From assembly GCA_023055505.1 (NCBI GenBank), contig JALIRH010000043.1, forward strand, positions 3,985,896-4,049,895: a DNA stretch of 64,000 bases, written 5' to 3'. Under the pieces are notes generated by a model, which was given only the letters and a program-made list of their open reading frames with translations, searched no databases and was not told the DNA's origin. Origin of the DNA: Callipepla californica brunnescens. Its lineage: Eukaryota; Chordata; Aves; Galliformes; Odontophoridae. Position numbers and translations under genes: made by a program. Numbering within the stretch: position 1 is the first letter of the stretch; each line of letters opens with the position of its first letter. This document shows, one piece after another, positions 1 through 14,400 of the stretch.

Positions 1-3000
1 GGGAGCAGGCCTGGTTAATTTTTTGTTTCTGCTCCAGAAGGTTTTTTTATGACTTCTGCATAGTCAGTAGGAGACCGTGCTTGCTGCTCGTACTGAACTG
101 TTGCGGATAATTTTAGTTTAAATTGGCTGACAAATTTCAAAAGGACCTCAGTGCCTCGAACCGTGTGGTGGATGCAGCCATGGGTGTTATAGGTTGACAA
201 GCACTGTTCTCCCACTGGGCTCTGAGTTAACACCTGAAACTTTTGCCTTGAGATCAGTAGGCACATCTGCTTTTTCCATACCAGCCTTTAACAACTCCCA
301 TTTGTCTCAAAACATAGGCAAGAGCATGGTGGTGCTTAGCAGTGTTCACTGCTTGTTGCTCCGGTGTCCCCACGTGTTTCCGTGTCTCAATAAGGGGTTG
401 GGGTGAGGCCGTTGCTGATGTCTGAGCACTGCTGACATCCCTCACCACTGCATGCATGGCAGCAACGTGGGCTGCCACTACTTAACATGAGAGAAGAAGA
501 GCTCAACAGAAGTTGAGGTTCCTCTCCAGACCTCTGCTAATTACATTCCATTAACTGTCCTCATTCTATTTGCTCTGTCGTGTGACTCCACTTGTGTAGC
601 TTAGCCTACGAGAGAAGTTGAGCATATCCCCTTGTTTTTCTACTCCCTAGTTCACTGTTAATGATGATCCCAATACGGTGAGAATATCACCTGTTCTGTG
701 AGGTTGGAGAAGGGAGTAAAGGATGAGGGTGGGAAAACACCTTTCTAGTAGTACCTTAATTCCTGGCAGTGCTTATGGATTGCAGTCCTCCACAACAGAT
801 GTTTTTGTGGGCGTGAAGGTTCACTGTTCTAAGAATGTCCTCGCCCACAAAAAAAAAAAAAAAGAAAGAAAATGAAGGTCCATGGGGAATCTCAGCCACT
901 GACTGCAATTGTACTTGGACAGAAGCAGAATCTGCAGGCTTCCCTCTTTTGTGTGTTCTCAAGATCTATGGATGTTATTGCAGGTGGCTGCAGTCTTGTA
1001 TGTCGGAGTCATTAAAACTTCACTGCAGTCTCATGTGGTTTCTTCTTCCTTATGGGTGCTGCAGCTGCTGTGCCCTTTGCTGCCCAGTGGGCAGCAGCCA
1101 GAGCTGGCACTTCACGAGGATAGGTGGCCATGGTGCTGCCTAGTTGTCATTAGTGAAACAGGTGTTTGGATGCTTCTGTGAATGGTGGATCACTTGAGTC
1201 CTAGTCTGCAAGGCTCAGGGGTAAGTGGTGTTCTGGCACTATAGAGATCAGCAGGAGGGTAATGGTGCTGATATGCAACGCGTATCTGCATTGCTCTTGA
1301 GAGCTTGGGTCCTTTGGAGGTTGCTTGTTTCCCATCTCCATGCTGCCCTCTTAGTGTTTTTTTTCCCTCCTTGAGCTGATCAGTCCTTCAGTCTACTTTC
1401 TGGCCTGTAGCAACTCCAGTATCTGCTTATGATCTTTGTCAGTGAGTTAACACTGTAGTAAACAACTGTCTGCTTTGTAGGGAAATGTGTCCCCTGTTAA
1501 TTGCTGGGGGCATCCCTTCATGCTACCCATTGGCTGGACAGCTGTGGGAGTGCGGTGCCTGACTGATAAATAAGTGAGGAAGCGTATTTCAGTGATCTTT
1601 GGTAGAAGTCTTTGGGCAAAGGCAGTCCTAGCCTTCTTAGATCCATTACCCCGCGTACTGGGTTTCAGTGAGATTGTGTTGTGGCACGTACTGTACCTCT
1701 GTGAAGAAACTGATTCTTAACCATATGAGGTGACCAGATTCCCTTGGAAGGATGTAATACTGTTAACAATTTTTGGATAAACTGTCTTTGGTGTTGATAG
1801 TGATGATTCCCTGGTTCTGAGCAGGCCTTGGTGTGTGGGACCACATCTGAAGAAAGAATGGCTATGTGCCTCAGCAGGTGTTCCTGGGGAGGCTGTGAGC
1901 TGCAGCTCGCTGGTCGTCCTTCATCAATCCTTAACTGGGTGAACAAGAACCCACTGAGCCACGCCTGGTGGGAACGCATTTGTTTTGCATGTTGATGCAT
2001 ATTAAGATAATTAAATCTTTATCTAATTTGTCCAGCCTCATGTAGGTTCTTTGCTGTCTTGGCATGTCCCCTGTGTCTTTGCTGAGTGATGTTGTGCAGC
2101 TTTTTTAGTGGTTGCTGTGGGAGATCTCCTGTAGACCTGACCTGTTTTCTGGATGTGGGGTGCTTGGGTGGTTTGGGGAGCAGGTGGGGGATGGCTGGGC
2201 AGATCCTGCGGAGCACCAGCTGACTGGAACTGCTGCTGGCAACTATGGAGTTGTTCTTCAGGGCTGATGGCTGCTTGGAAGAGACTGGATCTACCAGACT
2301 AGGCAGGACAAAGGTGTCTTTGCCAGCAGACTGGTCACCCTGGTGAGAACTTCAGGCTTGAAATGGTGGGGAAGAGAGAGGTTACTTATAAGATCAGGTG
2401 TGGAAGTGGTGGATGGGATAGACAGGCAGAGGGCCAGGGGCTGTGTCAGTACAGGAGACAGCAATCAACAAAGCAAGGGTGAAATGGAGTCATCAAGGAA
2501 GTGCCTGCAGGACTGTCTGGTGGGGAAAACTCTCCTATTGTTCCTGACAAATCTTCGTGATGCCTTTCTGAAGTGCCTGCAGCACAAATGCATGCAGTGC
2601 GGAGAGCAGTCAGCAGGAACTGTCCACTGCAGGTGCTACAACCTCCCTGGGATCATGGATCTGACGTGGGATAGCTCACACGATGAGTGCTGTGATGGAC
2701 ATCTGATCAAACTGCATCCATGAGTGGTGGAGGGACTAATTTGTTTCATCGTGAAGTTACTACAGATGATCTTTGGGAAGTCATAACTGATGAGTGGAAC
2801 AGAGCACGTGTCACGCCTATTGTTAGGGGGAGAATGGGAGATCCAGGGAACTGCATGCTGGTCCCTGGAATGTGATTTGTGTCATTCTGGACATTTCAGA
2901 TCCTCATCTGTGTCCTTGTTGACTTCTTCCTTCAGGACGAATAAAACCACACTGACTCTTTTTTCTTTCCACTCCAACGTTCTTCTTCATGTATCTGCTA

Positions 3001-6000
3001 TTTTCCTAACTTTTTTTGTTTGTTGTTGGATCTGTCATGAAAACCTGCTTCCCAATTTCCATGACAAATCCAGTTGGCCATGACACCTATGTTTTGCACA
3101 GATACTGATTCTTCCTCAGTATGGCTCTTAACAAGTATGGCAATCTGTATTGTTCTTCACAGTAATGTCTGCTGTCTCGCTGTAGACTTCAGCTTAGTGA
3201 CAGGTAGTTCCTCTTTAGAAACTCGTTCCTAATTGTCAAGTACAAAGTGAACTCCTGAAATATTAAATATTGTAGCTAGTGATTCACCTAATTGGAAAAG
3301 TGGTCTTAGAAAGCTATTAATACTTCATAAACCTGATGGCTTGTTACTGCTTGATTTGTTGGTCTGTTCTGTAATACTTTTAACTCATGTCTAAGTGTAG
3401 GGACCTCTTGATGATTTCTCAATTACTAATCTAAGTAAAAAAATAACAAAAAATAAAGGTGTATTTATACTTCATCTTTTTGAGATGGTACTTTGGTGAC
3501 AAGCCTTGAGCCACAGGCTCTCTGTCACGTATACCTTTTTGTAAGTGGAGCAAGAGTGGTTGCTTTCTACACCATTTATGAGTTGTTCTTTAAACTTAAT
3601 TTTTTAGCTTGCCATGTGTTTGTCAGAAATGGCTATCAATTTTTATTTGCCATTTTTATATGAGCTTAGCTTTTTGATAGATGCTGTACTCTGTCCCATA
3701 CTCTTTTGCTCTGCTGAGTTGCCCAATGGGTAACCATGGAAGTTTTGTTTTGATCATCTTAATATTTTTTGCATGATTTGTTTTTAGTGTAAGTGCCTAC
3801 AATGATGTCTTATAAAATATCCTGCTTTTTTTTTTTTTTTTTTTTTTCAGTTTTAACAAGTACCTCTGTTTTCTATTGTTGTGATTATTATGGTATGACA
3901 GTTGTAATTACTTCTTTGTTTCTCTTGCTTCTGCAAAGCTCCTGAAAGCGAATCTGCTAAGGTTCTTCAGCAAATCTGGTCCCACGTGCTGTGGAGGTCT
4001 GGGTGAAGAGTTGCTTCCTCTCATGGCTTACCAGACTGACCACTCCATGACACTCTCACTGCAACCATATGAAACAACTCCGGTATCAGCTCTTGGATTA
4101 CAGCTTGAACTAATTGACACCTGCTGGAATGACTACATCTTCTGCCTCTCTGATTTCCTGTATTATTCCAGTTTTTCTTTGTAGCTAGTGATCGATTAGT
4201 GCTGTATGTACCAGTGTTGTTTCCATACTCTGGATGCTGCATACGGTTCTCTAGATCTTTCTAAAAATATGTGGAATCTGAGGAAAGTTACTCCCAGTAT
4301 TCCTGGGACGCACAGGAACATTTAGACACTGGTGGCACAGCGCTGAGAGTGTGATGAGGCAAAGCACCAGAAATGGGCTTTACAGTTGCTAGGTTCATTT
4401 CGTGATTTTCCTTCCCTTGCTGCTGTGGATGGTGACTGTTGGTCCTGTTGCCATTTTTATTTTCCTTTTCGTCCATAAATTGTATGTGAGGCATACCCTA
4501 TAGAAGGTCCTACTTTGGATAAACAGCTTTTTAAGAACATGGGCTTGAGGTGTCACTACTAGCGACCAAACTGAGCAGCAGTTGCGAAGTAATTTTAAAA
4601 GGGAGAAGGCTAAAGGGTAATTGTAGTTCAGAAAGAAAGCAAAGTTGGAGGTGTACACTTAAGAGGCACAATTTTCAAAGTCAGTAGACTCCTAGTTAGC
4701 CAGCAAGATGTTGATCTCTAAGTAATCTGGAAAGAGCGTCTTGTCTATCAGTTCAGTACAGTCATCATAGAATTTATATCAAGTCTACTGTGAGCCCATA
4801 CTGTCTTTGTGCATCGTTGTTAAAGTTCTCATGTTTGTAGTGTTTGAAGTTGTTACTGCTCCCAGCTGTCTGCTGCTTTCCAGTGCTGGTTGCTGTGATG
4901 TGTCCTGGTGTCAGCATTAGCTTAAAATGCCACCATAAGTGGCTTTCTTGCTAACAAGCTGCACACTGGAACTGTTTGCTTCTCATTTAAGTTTCTGGAA
5001 CAGGGGAGGAGCAGAGCAGAAGTTTAACATGCTACGGGAGAAAAAGACTACACTAAGCTACCACAACAGGTTATGCAGTGAGTGTGAGTCAGAGTTTTTT
5101 AATTAAGAAGCGTTGTCTCTGGTTCCCTTTTTACCAAAAGGTTCTGAAATGGCTTTCATCATTCAACACTCAGTTCATTCTGTCTATCTTATATCAAGAC
5201 AGGGATTTCATTAAATGTTTGTTTGCAGTTCACAATGTTGTCCTTTTGATGTTGTTAAGCTGTGTGTTGTTTGGAGTGCTCTGAATTTTAAGCATAAATT
5301 ATTTGCTACCTGTTGTTGGTTGATACTTGTATTACCTTTTTGTAGTTGTGTTTACAAAAATAGAGAGGAAAAAGTCTCTCTTGCTTCATATGTGGGATTC
5401 CAGTTCATACCCTGGAGGACTCAGAATTGATTTGTCTTTTTGTTGTATCAACTACACCTCTCAGATCAGCATTGTTAGCAAACCTGCTGAGGATGCACTT
5501 GATATCAATGATCTCAGTGTCAAAGATATTGAAGAACACCTGTCCCAAGATGAACCCCTGCAGGATAACACTTGTCACCACCCCCACCTGGACAAGAATC
5601 ATTGACCGCAGCCCTTTGGCTGTGACCTTCCAACCAATTCTTTATCCTCTGAGTAGTCCAGCCTTCAAATCTGCGTCTCTCCAACTTAGAGATAAGGATG
5701 TGATGTGGCATTGCATCATAAGCCTAACAGAAGTCCAGGTAGATGGTGTTTGTTCGTCCTCTGATGCTGTCAGTCCTTCAGAGAAGACCGCCAGATCAGG
5801 AGCAACCAGCCCTTGGTGAGGCCAAGGCGAATGTTTGGGTTGTCTCAGATCAGCTCCTTGTCTTGCATGTGCCTATTGTCTCTTTCAAGGATGGTCTGCT
5901 CTGTGATTTTCCCTGGCACAGTGGTGAGGTTCGCTGGACTGGAGGTTCCCAGATCTTCCTTTCTCCCTTTCTTAAAGTGGGAGTGATGGTTCCCTTTTTT

Positions 6001-8306
6001 CAGTCACTGGGGACGTCCCCAGTCAGCTGTTTTTTTTTTTTCCCCTTCCAGTTCCCTGGAATACATGTTGTCTGGCCCCATGTACTGTATACATTCAGTC
6101 TTGTGAGGTGGTCTCAGACCTGCTGTGCTCTTATTGATAGGGAGATTTTGCTTCCCCAACCACCCACCTACAGATTCAAGACACGGGAAGCCTGACTAGC
6201 AGTGAGGAATGAAGCAAACAACTTCTTGAGTCTTCTCCATGTCTGTTGGAGCCTGTCCTCCCTTCTCGCTTAGCAGAAGGGGGTACTCTCTCCATGGCGT
6301 ATTTCTTCTGACCAATGTACCCATAGAACCCCTTCTTGTTATTTTTTACATCACTCACAGAGTTCGTTTATATCTACACCTTGGCTTTCCTGATCCCACC
6401 TGTATGTGTTTAGACAGCATTCCTGTGTTCTTCCCAGGCCACCCATCCTTGCTTCCACAGCCTGTGCACGTGCTCCTTACCCTCAGTCTGACCAGTATGT
6501 CTTTGCCCAGCTGTGCCAGTTTTCTGCCTCCTCTGAGCTCCTGTGCTCTCAGGAAGGCATCCTTTTAGAGCTGCCAGCTCTGTTCCATTCCTGTGTCCCT
6601 AAGAATGGTTTCCCAGGGAATCCCATCTAATAATTCCTTAAACAGTTGGAAGTTTGCTTTCCTGAAGTTCGGGTCCCTGAGTCCACTCTTTCCCAGTCCT
6701 CACTCAGCCAGGACTTGGCTCCTGCAAGTGCCTTTGATCTTAACCTCTTTTAATGATCTCTGTTGGTGAGCACCAGGTCCAGCAGAGCTTCACCTCTGGT
6801 TGGTTTTGTCCAATACCTGTGCCAAGAAGTTATCCTCAGTGGACTCCAGGAGTCCATTGAATTGCTTGCAGCCCACTGTGTTGCTTTCCTCTGCTCCTGC
6901 TCTGAGTATCCCTTCTAAACAGCATCTAGCCCTCAAATGTAGTATTCCAGTCGTGTGATTTTTGTATTGTAATTTGCAAATACTGTATTTTTGCAATGGT
7001 TCACATTCAGTGAGAGGCTTTACAGCTTTAAAATCTCAATTATTTTCTTGGCGTAGTGGAGTGTTGTATGAAGGATCTTAGCGCAGTCACAGCACACTCT
7101 TCTGTGGTACTTTCGGAGTAGTGCAGAGTTGTATTAGCTTGTACCATAGGGAACTTCAGGCTATCGGCTGTGGAGAAAAGAAGAGGAGGACAAACAAAAC
7201 AAATTAAGTCTTGAAAAAATAATTCTTTAGAAAAAGAAGTAAGATTGCATGAATTGACAACCAAGTTTTTGATATGTTGTCAGCTTGCAGACTAAGTTTC
7301 TGAGCTCTCAGGCTGTCGTATCTAAGTTCATTTCAGAAGTTTTATGAAAATAGACACTATCAGGAACTTAGTTTATTTTCTGACTGCCATTAATCCATCT
7401 TTCTGAAGACCAGATGGTTGAGTCTGTCATTTGTGCTGTTGGAATAGGCACTTCTAGGATCAGCACAGTTGTCTTGTGTGTACAGTTGATGCTTTGTTAT
7501 GAAATTTCTCTTCCTAAAGTTGGTATATTATGCTTTTTGCTCTTCCCACCCCATGATTGCTGTTTCTCAGTTGACATCAGTAAGAGCTGTTCTGATATCC
7601 TTTGATAGAAGGAATACCATCAATCTTATCTTCAAATTTTAGCTATCTTGATATACCTTTCAAATGATCCTGTGTTCAAAAAAAAAATTAGCAGTGTTGA
7701 AGGCTTTGAAATGCCTTGTTGCAGTCTGAGTGGTTGATCATCATATCTTTTTTCTGAGCTGGGACGGGGAGAGGTCTGTAGATCCTTATCATCTGAGGTG
7801 GAAAACAGGAGTAGACGCTTGTCTCTGGGCTGTTCATGTGTCTATAATTCATCTCTTTTTCTTTGCTGTAGTAGTACAGGAGCAGCAGAATTGAATGAGG
7901 TTTCCATTTGTATTCCACTAAATGTTTGTCCTGCTTTGTTTTTAAATGACGTTGCTGCTGAAAAAAGTCACCCAAAGCAACAGTCTTAGAAATGAGAGTC
8001 AGTAGTTCAAGGTCTGTTTGTAGAGTGGGCCGCTCTGCTTCTGTTTATCTCTTGGAAAGACTTGCACACTTCAAACATGGTATGTTTTATTATGTTCTGC
8101 TGGGAATAAATATCCAGTGTTGTCTTTGGGACTAAGTCACAGCACATGTGCACATAGGTGCATGTTACTTGGACATGGTGAATATTTAATGTACTTAAAC
8201 GACAGAAGTAGTATCATTTTCAAAGGAAGCTGACCGCAACCTGTGAAACTCAGTTTGCTAATGTTTAGGCATGTTTTTCACGTCTGAATGCTTTTTTCCC
8301 TTTCAG
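1..8306 (+). other. LMNB2: LMNB2 intron 1, 3' part
   Basis: No exon-like coding segment is supported here. It ends at the acceptor tttcag before 8307. It contains an A run at about 849-863, a 22-base T run at 3826-3847 followed directly by cag, and an antisense CR1 LINE tract at 5430-6900. The short open frames at 2343-2723 and 2790-3083 resemble nothing I recognise. An internal promoter or enhancer could be present but cannot be shown from sequence alone. Confidence 0.75.
5430..6900 (-). mobile_element. CR1 LINE fragment, antisense (old, decayed)
   Basis: On the minus strand, broken reverse transcriptase pieces of the CR1 type are visible: [19 protein letters not shown] (about 5650-5711), [18 protein letters not shown] (about 5460-5560), and DVKNNKKGFYGYIGQKK near 6290-6358. 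Frames are interrupted by many stops and shifts. The boundaries are approximate. Confidence 0.8.
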
Positions 8307-8443
8307 GTCAGTGGCATCAAGAACCTCTATGAGTCTGAACTGGCTGATGCTCGAAGAGTTCTGGATGAAACTGCCAAAGAGAGGGCTAGGTTACAGATCG
8401 AAATAGGAAAGCTGAGGGCTGAACTTGAGGAGTTCAATAAAAG
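8307..8443 (+). CDS. LMNB2: LMNB2 exon 2 (end of coil 1A)
   Basis: This 137-nt exon starts in phase 0 and ends with two bases of a split codon. It encodes the coil 1A segment starting [17 protein letters not shown], a lamin signature. In LMNA this segment is part of exon 1, so LMNB2 carries an additional intron just before it. The flanks are tttcag and gtaagg. Confidence 0.95.
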
Positions 8444-11400
8444 GTAAGGCAGGTATTATGTTCTTCTTCTTTAAATGAAGAATTGATAATCTGCGTGTTA
8501 ATGACACTGCTGATGCCTCTTAAAATGCCTTAGTTGATGTCTTGTGGAAGTGATGCAGGCTTGTCAGAGGGGAATTCCTGAGATTGTACAGCTCGTGTAT
8601 ACATAGATCTGCTTGTAGAGAGAAGATGAATGAACTGTGGGTTGATGAGCACTTCACACATGTAGATGCTAAAACAAGGGGTTGTGGCTGCTTCTGTCCT
8701 GGTCACACACACACATGCAGCTGTGTGGTTAAATGGATGGTATTGTGTGACACTTGAAGTTAGACAGACATCAGAGTTGTCTCTTTGTCCTGGAGACAGC
8801 AAATACTCTGCTTAGTTGGATTTTAAAGCAATTTCCAACAGCAGCAGTAACTTTAGGAATTTGGCTCATGCACCCTATTCTGCAAATTGCATGCTTCTGC
8901 GTTTTGATTAAGGTATTCTTGTCAGAGTTACCTTCACTTTGGAGCTAATGAGAATCACTGCAAGTTGATCTCTCCTTATTAGGCCTTTGGTAATACTGAG
9001 AGATTTTACAAATCTCTTTTTATAGAACATTGTGCTGATGGTTTTCCTAAGGTTCATCTCCCTTGCCCTGTGTTGGGTAACTGAGTTGTCTTTTATCAGG
9101 CACTTCAGGGAATTGACAGGGTAATTCTGTCAGCCGCATTCAAACGTTCTTGGTGTTACCAAGTATGAGGAAAGAATGCCAGGTTTTCTGTCTTCTGAGT
9201 TCGTAATAGTGGAACTGAATTTTTTCTTGGTTTGGAATCTTCTTTTACCAGATTGCTTCCGGTCTCTCGATGTACTTAGAGTACTCTTTCTGAGCCTAGG
9301 ATAGTACATATGGAAAGTCATGCCTGGGACATGTGGCCTAATTTTAGTTGCAGTCCTTGAAAACAGAACTTTAACAAGTCTGTTTGCAGAGGGTACTTTG
9401 AAGTGCAGCTGAAGAAGTCCTCCCTGCCTACCCTGCTGCTCACCTGCCAAGCTTCAGTGCTTTGTGGGTAAATGAAGAGAAAGGCAATATGTAACGCTGT
9501 GTTTGCTACAATTATCTCAGTGTCTCTTTCAAGTTCACCACAGGCTTAGACCCAACTCTGTAGAGCTGGGAAACAGCAAGACCTTGGCTGATTTGTGGCA
9601 GGTTATGGTATCAGGGAGATCATAGTTTGCCTGCCAGTGTACAGGACTTAAGAGCAAGTGTTTATGGTGACATCCTTCTGCCACGTGTACACAGCTTGTT
9701 CAGATATAGACAGCTTTTGTCACTGAGTATTCTCCATGAGTACGGATTATTATTTTGTGATTTTTGGATGCCCTGGAAGATATTTTGGTCATTTTGTTTC
9801 TTTTTGCTTATCTGTCATGCATGATACTAATTAATGTTTTCTGGATTATTTTTATTACGTGGGGTAACTGGACAACAAGAAGGATCCCAAGCTGTTGTTT
9901 AGACAGTAGACAATTTTCAAACAGACAGTAGACAAAAGATTAGCTCCAAAAAGGCTTCAGGATATGAAATGAAAGGTCCTTGTTGTCTAACAGACAAATT
10001 TGAGATAGAGTGGTACTTTTTTACTTCTTACACATTTAGAGTTATATCATGATTGTTTGTCTACCTTAGAAGTGAGAACAGCTTGGAAAGAAAAAGGAGA
10101 CGTAAGGCCAGTGGGGTGAGTTGGAAGCTGTCAGGCTTTGAGAGGTTCTGGGGCACAGGACACCTCATTTACTGTTTTAGTACTCAGGAGTTACCCTTTA
10201 TCAGCCATACCTGAAGGGATCCTAGTAGTTTAGTATCTCTAGTCTCAAAGTGCTGCATCTCTCCATTGTGGAAGATAAGTGGTTTGTCACTGTCATTCTT
10301 TTTTGTAGGAAAGTGCTTCCCTAGGCTAGGCTCTCCTCTGTATGAAGGGATTTGTAGTTCTTGGAAGGAACTGAAGGGATCACACTGGTCTGGGACCAGC
10401 TAAGAAGTGATTGTTCGTGGGCCTCCGAGAAATTCATGTGCTCTGCTCCTTGGGGGTGTAGCCAAATGTTTCTTCTGTGAGATGAAAAAATGGTCTTTAT
10501 GCCTCAAACAACAGGCAGAATGGTTTTTGCCCTTGCCACCCAATAAGGTATACTCCTGCTAATTGGATAATACATACACAGAGCACTGTTCTAAAACTCA
10601 GTTTGTACCTGGTTTATCATGATTAGCTGTGGTTGCAGATTACTGTGGAGCCACCTACTGGTGCAATAGTTGTATAGTACCAGAACATCCGTAATGGTGA
10701 ACAAGGTATTCTCCAGAAGTGTGTGTAATGATGTGTAAATATAGGTAACTTTTGTTTGTTTCAGCTACAAAAAGAAAGATGCAGATTTGTCTACTGCTCA
10801 AGGTCGCATTAAGGATCTTGAAGTACTCTTCCATAGAAGCGAAGCAGAACTCAACACTGTCCTGAATGAGAAACGCAGTCTGGAAGCAGAGGTGGCTGAT
10901 CTGCGTGCCCAGCTTGCTAAGGTATTGCAGTGAGTGTTTCCTTGCTTTAGCACAGCAAAGGTTACTCCTTGTGAAATTTGTTGGGATTTTTTGCTGTTAG
11001 TTTGTCTGAAGATCTTTGCTTCAACTCACTTCTGTTTAACCTTTCCCTGCCCCTCTTGGATGTGAAAATAAATTAAGAAATCTGTAGTAACCCAAAGTAT
11101 TAAGGTGTGTTAGAAATATTTCTAGTATAAATATTTGTGTTCCTAGTTAATGTTTTCCTATGTAACATCCTGTGGATACTCCATCATAAATTAAAATTAC
11201 AGAGAAGCTATTCTGTCAAGAGAATGAGCATGCATTATCAAACTACATCAAAGTAATCCTGTGTTTTATATAGGTGGGATAGAATTGTGAAAGTTTTTTT
11301 TTTTTAAGTATTCATGCATGCATGCACATGCTTTTTCCATTTTTTTCCTTTTTCTGTTCTTTTGTAATAGCTTGAGATGAGTTTTACTGTTATGTATCAT

Positions 11401-14400
11401 TGATCCAAAGATGTCAATTGAAGGTTGTGAAGGACTTGTGGATGAAGAAAAGGAGTCCAGTCAAAATTAAATCTTTATCTTCACAATTTTCAACTAGGCT
11501 GAAGATGGTCATGCTGTGGCTAAGAAGCAGTTGGAGAAGGAGACGCTTATGCGTGTGGACCTGGAGAATCGATGCCAGAGCTTGCAAGAGGATCTGGATT
11601 TCAGGAAGAATGTGTTTGAGGAGGTATTACCGACCTAGTAATCTCATTATGTTCTGAAGTTTATGTACTTCTTATTCAGACTGACTGTAAACAATTACTA
11701 ATGAGGCCAGGTAGTGAAAATCAGTGTTAGCCTATCCCTATCCTTGATGTGAATCAGCTGAATTTAAAGGTTTTATAGGAATTGCATAGCAGATCAGTGG
11801 CAGAACTGGCATAAAAGCCGACTGACAAGGGTATTACTGTTCTGTGGGCAGTTGGGTTAACTTGCTGCTGTGTACGAGGGAAAGTTTTATTCCGTCTCTT
11901 TACACAGGCCACATGGCCCTGCCCCTTGTTTGCACCAGCTCTGATGGCTATTAGACCTGATTGCAACCTGTGCTCATTGGTCAAAATAGTGTACCAAAAA
12001 CTGCTTTTTGCTGGGGTAAAGGAGGACCAGCTTTTTTGTTAACAGTAGGAATGCACGGATGGAGATTGGGAGGAATGGGAAAAGAAAGCATAGTCATTTC
12101 TTGAACCAGTAGTAAAGTGTGAGGTTGGTTTATTCTGTCCCATGAAAACCAGCTCTGACCTTTGATTCTTCAGCAGCACAAGCTGACCAGCCATTAGTGC
12201 TTGCTGAGCAGCTGCCACAGACTCCTGCCCTTTTTCTGACCTGTGTGATGATTAGCTGACTATGCTCCAAACCATTTCAGCAGGATTAATGAGAAAATAT
12301 TGTGGCTGTTTTGTTGAGCTTAAGATTTGCAAGTTTGATGGCTGAGTTATATTTTACCATGGAATAAAATGAGTGTGCAAACTAGATGGAGGGGTTAGGC
12401 AAGCCTCTGTGGCTAAGGACAGGTATTGGGATAGGGCAAAGTAGTAAGACATGCTGAGCTATGGTCATTGTCTCACCTCCATGCTGTGAAGCATTTGGAT
12501 CGTTGGTGCAACTGCAAGCATCAAACCCGTCCTTGGTTGTAGGCCATTAAAGTAATTTTTTGCTCCTTGAGAACTGTAACTGTCTGCAAGCAACTCATAT
12601 AAAGGGGTCCTGAATCTTTGTTAGCCTGCTGTGACTTCAGTTTAAGCGTGGGAAGTAAGCCTTAATTATCTTGCCCTCTATTCCATCTCATTCCCTCGCT
12701 GCTACCTGCCTTCAGGCCTCCTTACAGAGTTTACAGAATCACAGAATCACCAAGGTTGGAAAATACCTACAAGATCACCCAGTCCAACCATCCACCTATT
12801 ACCAGTAGTGCTCCCTAAACCACATCCCTCAACACAACATCCAAATGTTGCTTGAACACCTCCAGGGACAGTGCCTCCACCACCTCCCTGGGCAACCCAT
12901 TCTAGTGCCTGACCACTCTTTCAGAGTAATAGGGTTTCCTAACATCCACCCTGAATCTCCCCTGACACAGCTTGAATCCATTCCCTCTAGTCCTATCACT
13001 AGCCACATGAGAGGAGAGGCCGACCCCCAGCTCACTACAACCTCCCTTCAGGTAGCTGTAGGCAACAGTAGGCCTTCCCAGGGCCTCCTCTTCTCCTCAC
13101 TGAACAATCCCAGGTCCTTCAGCTGTTCCTGATAAGACTTGTGCTCTGGATCCTTCACCAGCTTTGTGAGACCGGACCATGTACAAAGGGCTAGTGTCTT
13201 TTTTCCAGTGAGGGGCCCAAAGCTGGACACAGTACTTGAGATGCAGCCTCACCAGTGCTGAGTACAGGGGGACAAATACTTCCTTGTTCCTGCTGGCAGC
13301 ACTGTTTCTCATGCAAGCCAGGATGCCATTGGCCTTCTTGGCCACCTGAGCGCACTTCTGGCTCATGTTCAGCTGAGTCAGTACCCCCAAGTCCATTTCC
13401 TCTACACAGTCAGTCTTCCAGCTACTCTGCCCCAAGCCTGTAGTGCTTCCTGGGGTTGTGGTCAAAGTGCAGGACCCAGCCTTTGGTATTGCTGAATCTC
13501 ATCCCATTGGCATCAGCTCAGCTATCCAGCCTGTCCAGATCCCTCTGAAGGGCCTTGCTACCCGCAGGCAGATCAATGCTTCCAGCCAACTTGGTGTCAT
13601 GTGCAGATTTACTGAGAGTGCACTCAATGCCCTCATCCAGATAATCAGTAAAGATATTGAAGAGGACAGGCCCCTGCACTGATCCCTGGGGAACAACTCT
13701 CATGACCAGTCACCAGCTGGATTTAGCTTCATTCACCACCACTCTCCTCCAGCCAGTTCCTTACCCAGCCAAGTGTGTACCTACCCAAGCCATGGGCTGC
13801 TAGCTTCTGCGGGAGAATACTGTGGGAGACAGTGTCAAAGGCTTTGCTGAAGTCTAGGTAGACCACATCAGCAGCCTTTCCCTCACCCACCAGATGGGTC
13901 ACTAGATCATTGAAGGAGATCAGGTTGGTCAAGCAAGGTCTGCCCTTTGTGAATCTATGCTGGCTAGGCCTGATCCTCTAGTTGTCCTGCAAATGCCATT
14001 TGATCTCCCTCAAGCCAATCTGCTCCATAACCTTCCGTGGCACTGAGGTCAGGCTAACATGCCTATAGTTCCCCAGGTCCGCATTACAATGCTTCTTATA
14101 GATGGGAGTCATGTTGGCAAACCTCCAGTCTTCTGGGACCTCACCAGTCAACAAGGAGTGCTGATAGATGATGGAAAAAGGCTCAGCTATCACATCTTGT
14201 TCCTTTTTACCCCAGCAGCCAGGTTGAGTTCAGGCTGGGCTTTTGCCTTTCTGATTTTCTCTCTGCACATCCTTACAACTTCTCTGTACTCTTTCAGAGT
14301 TACCTTTCCATAGGAGATAGATTCTTTTTTTCTCCCAAAGCCCCAGGAATAGCTCCCTATTCATCCATGCTGGTCTTCTTCCCCACCGGTTCATTTTGCA

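Noticed and set aside
2343..2723. 126-residue cysteine-containing frame in LMNB2 intron 1
   Set aside because: It looked briefly like a zinc-binding or retroviral fragment, but the cysteine spacing fits no motif I know and there are no splice or promoter signals.
3826..3850. 22-T tract followed by cag, like a very strong acceptor
   Set aside because: No open coding segment or donor follows at exon distance, and a homopolymer run is a simpler explanation.
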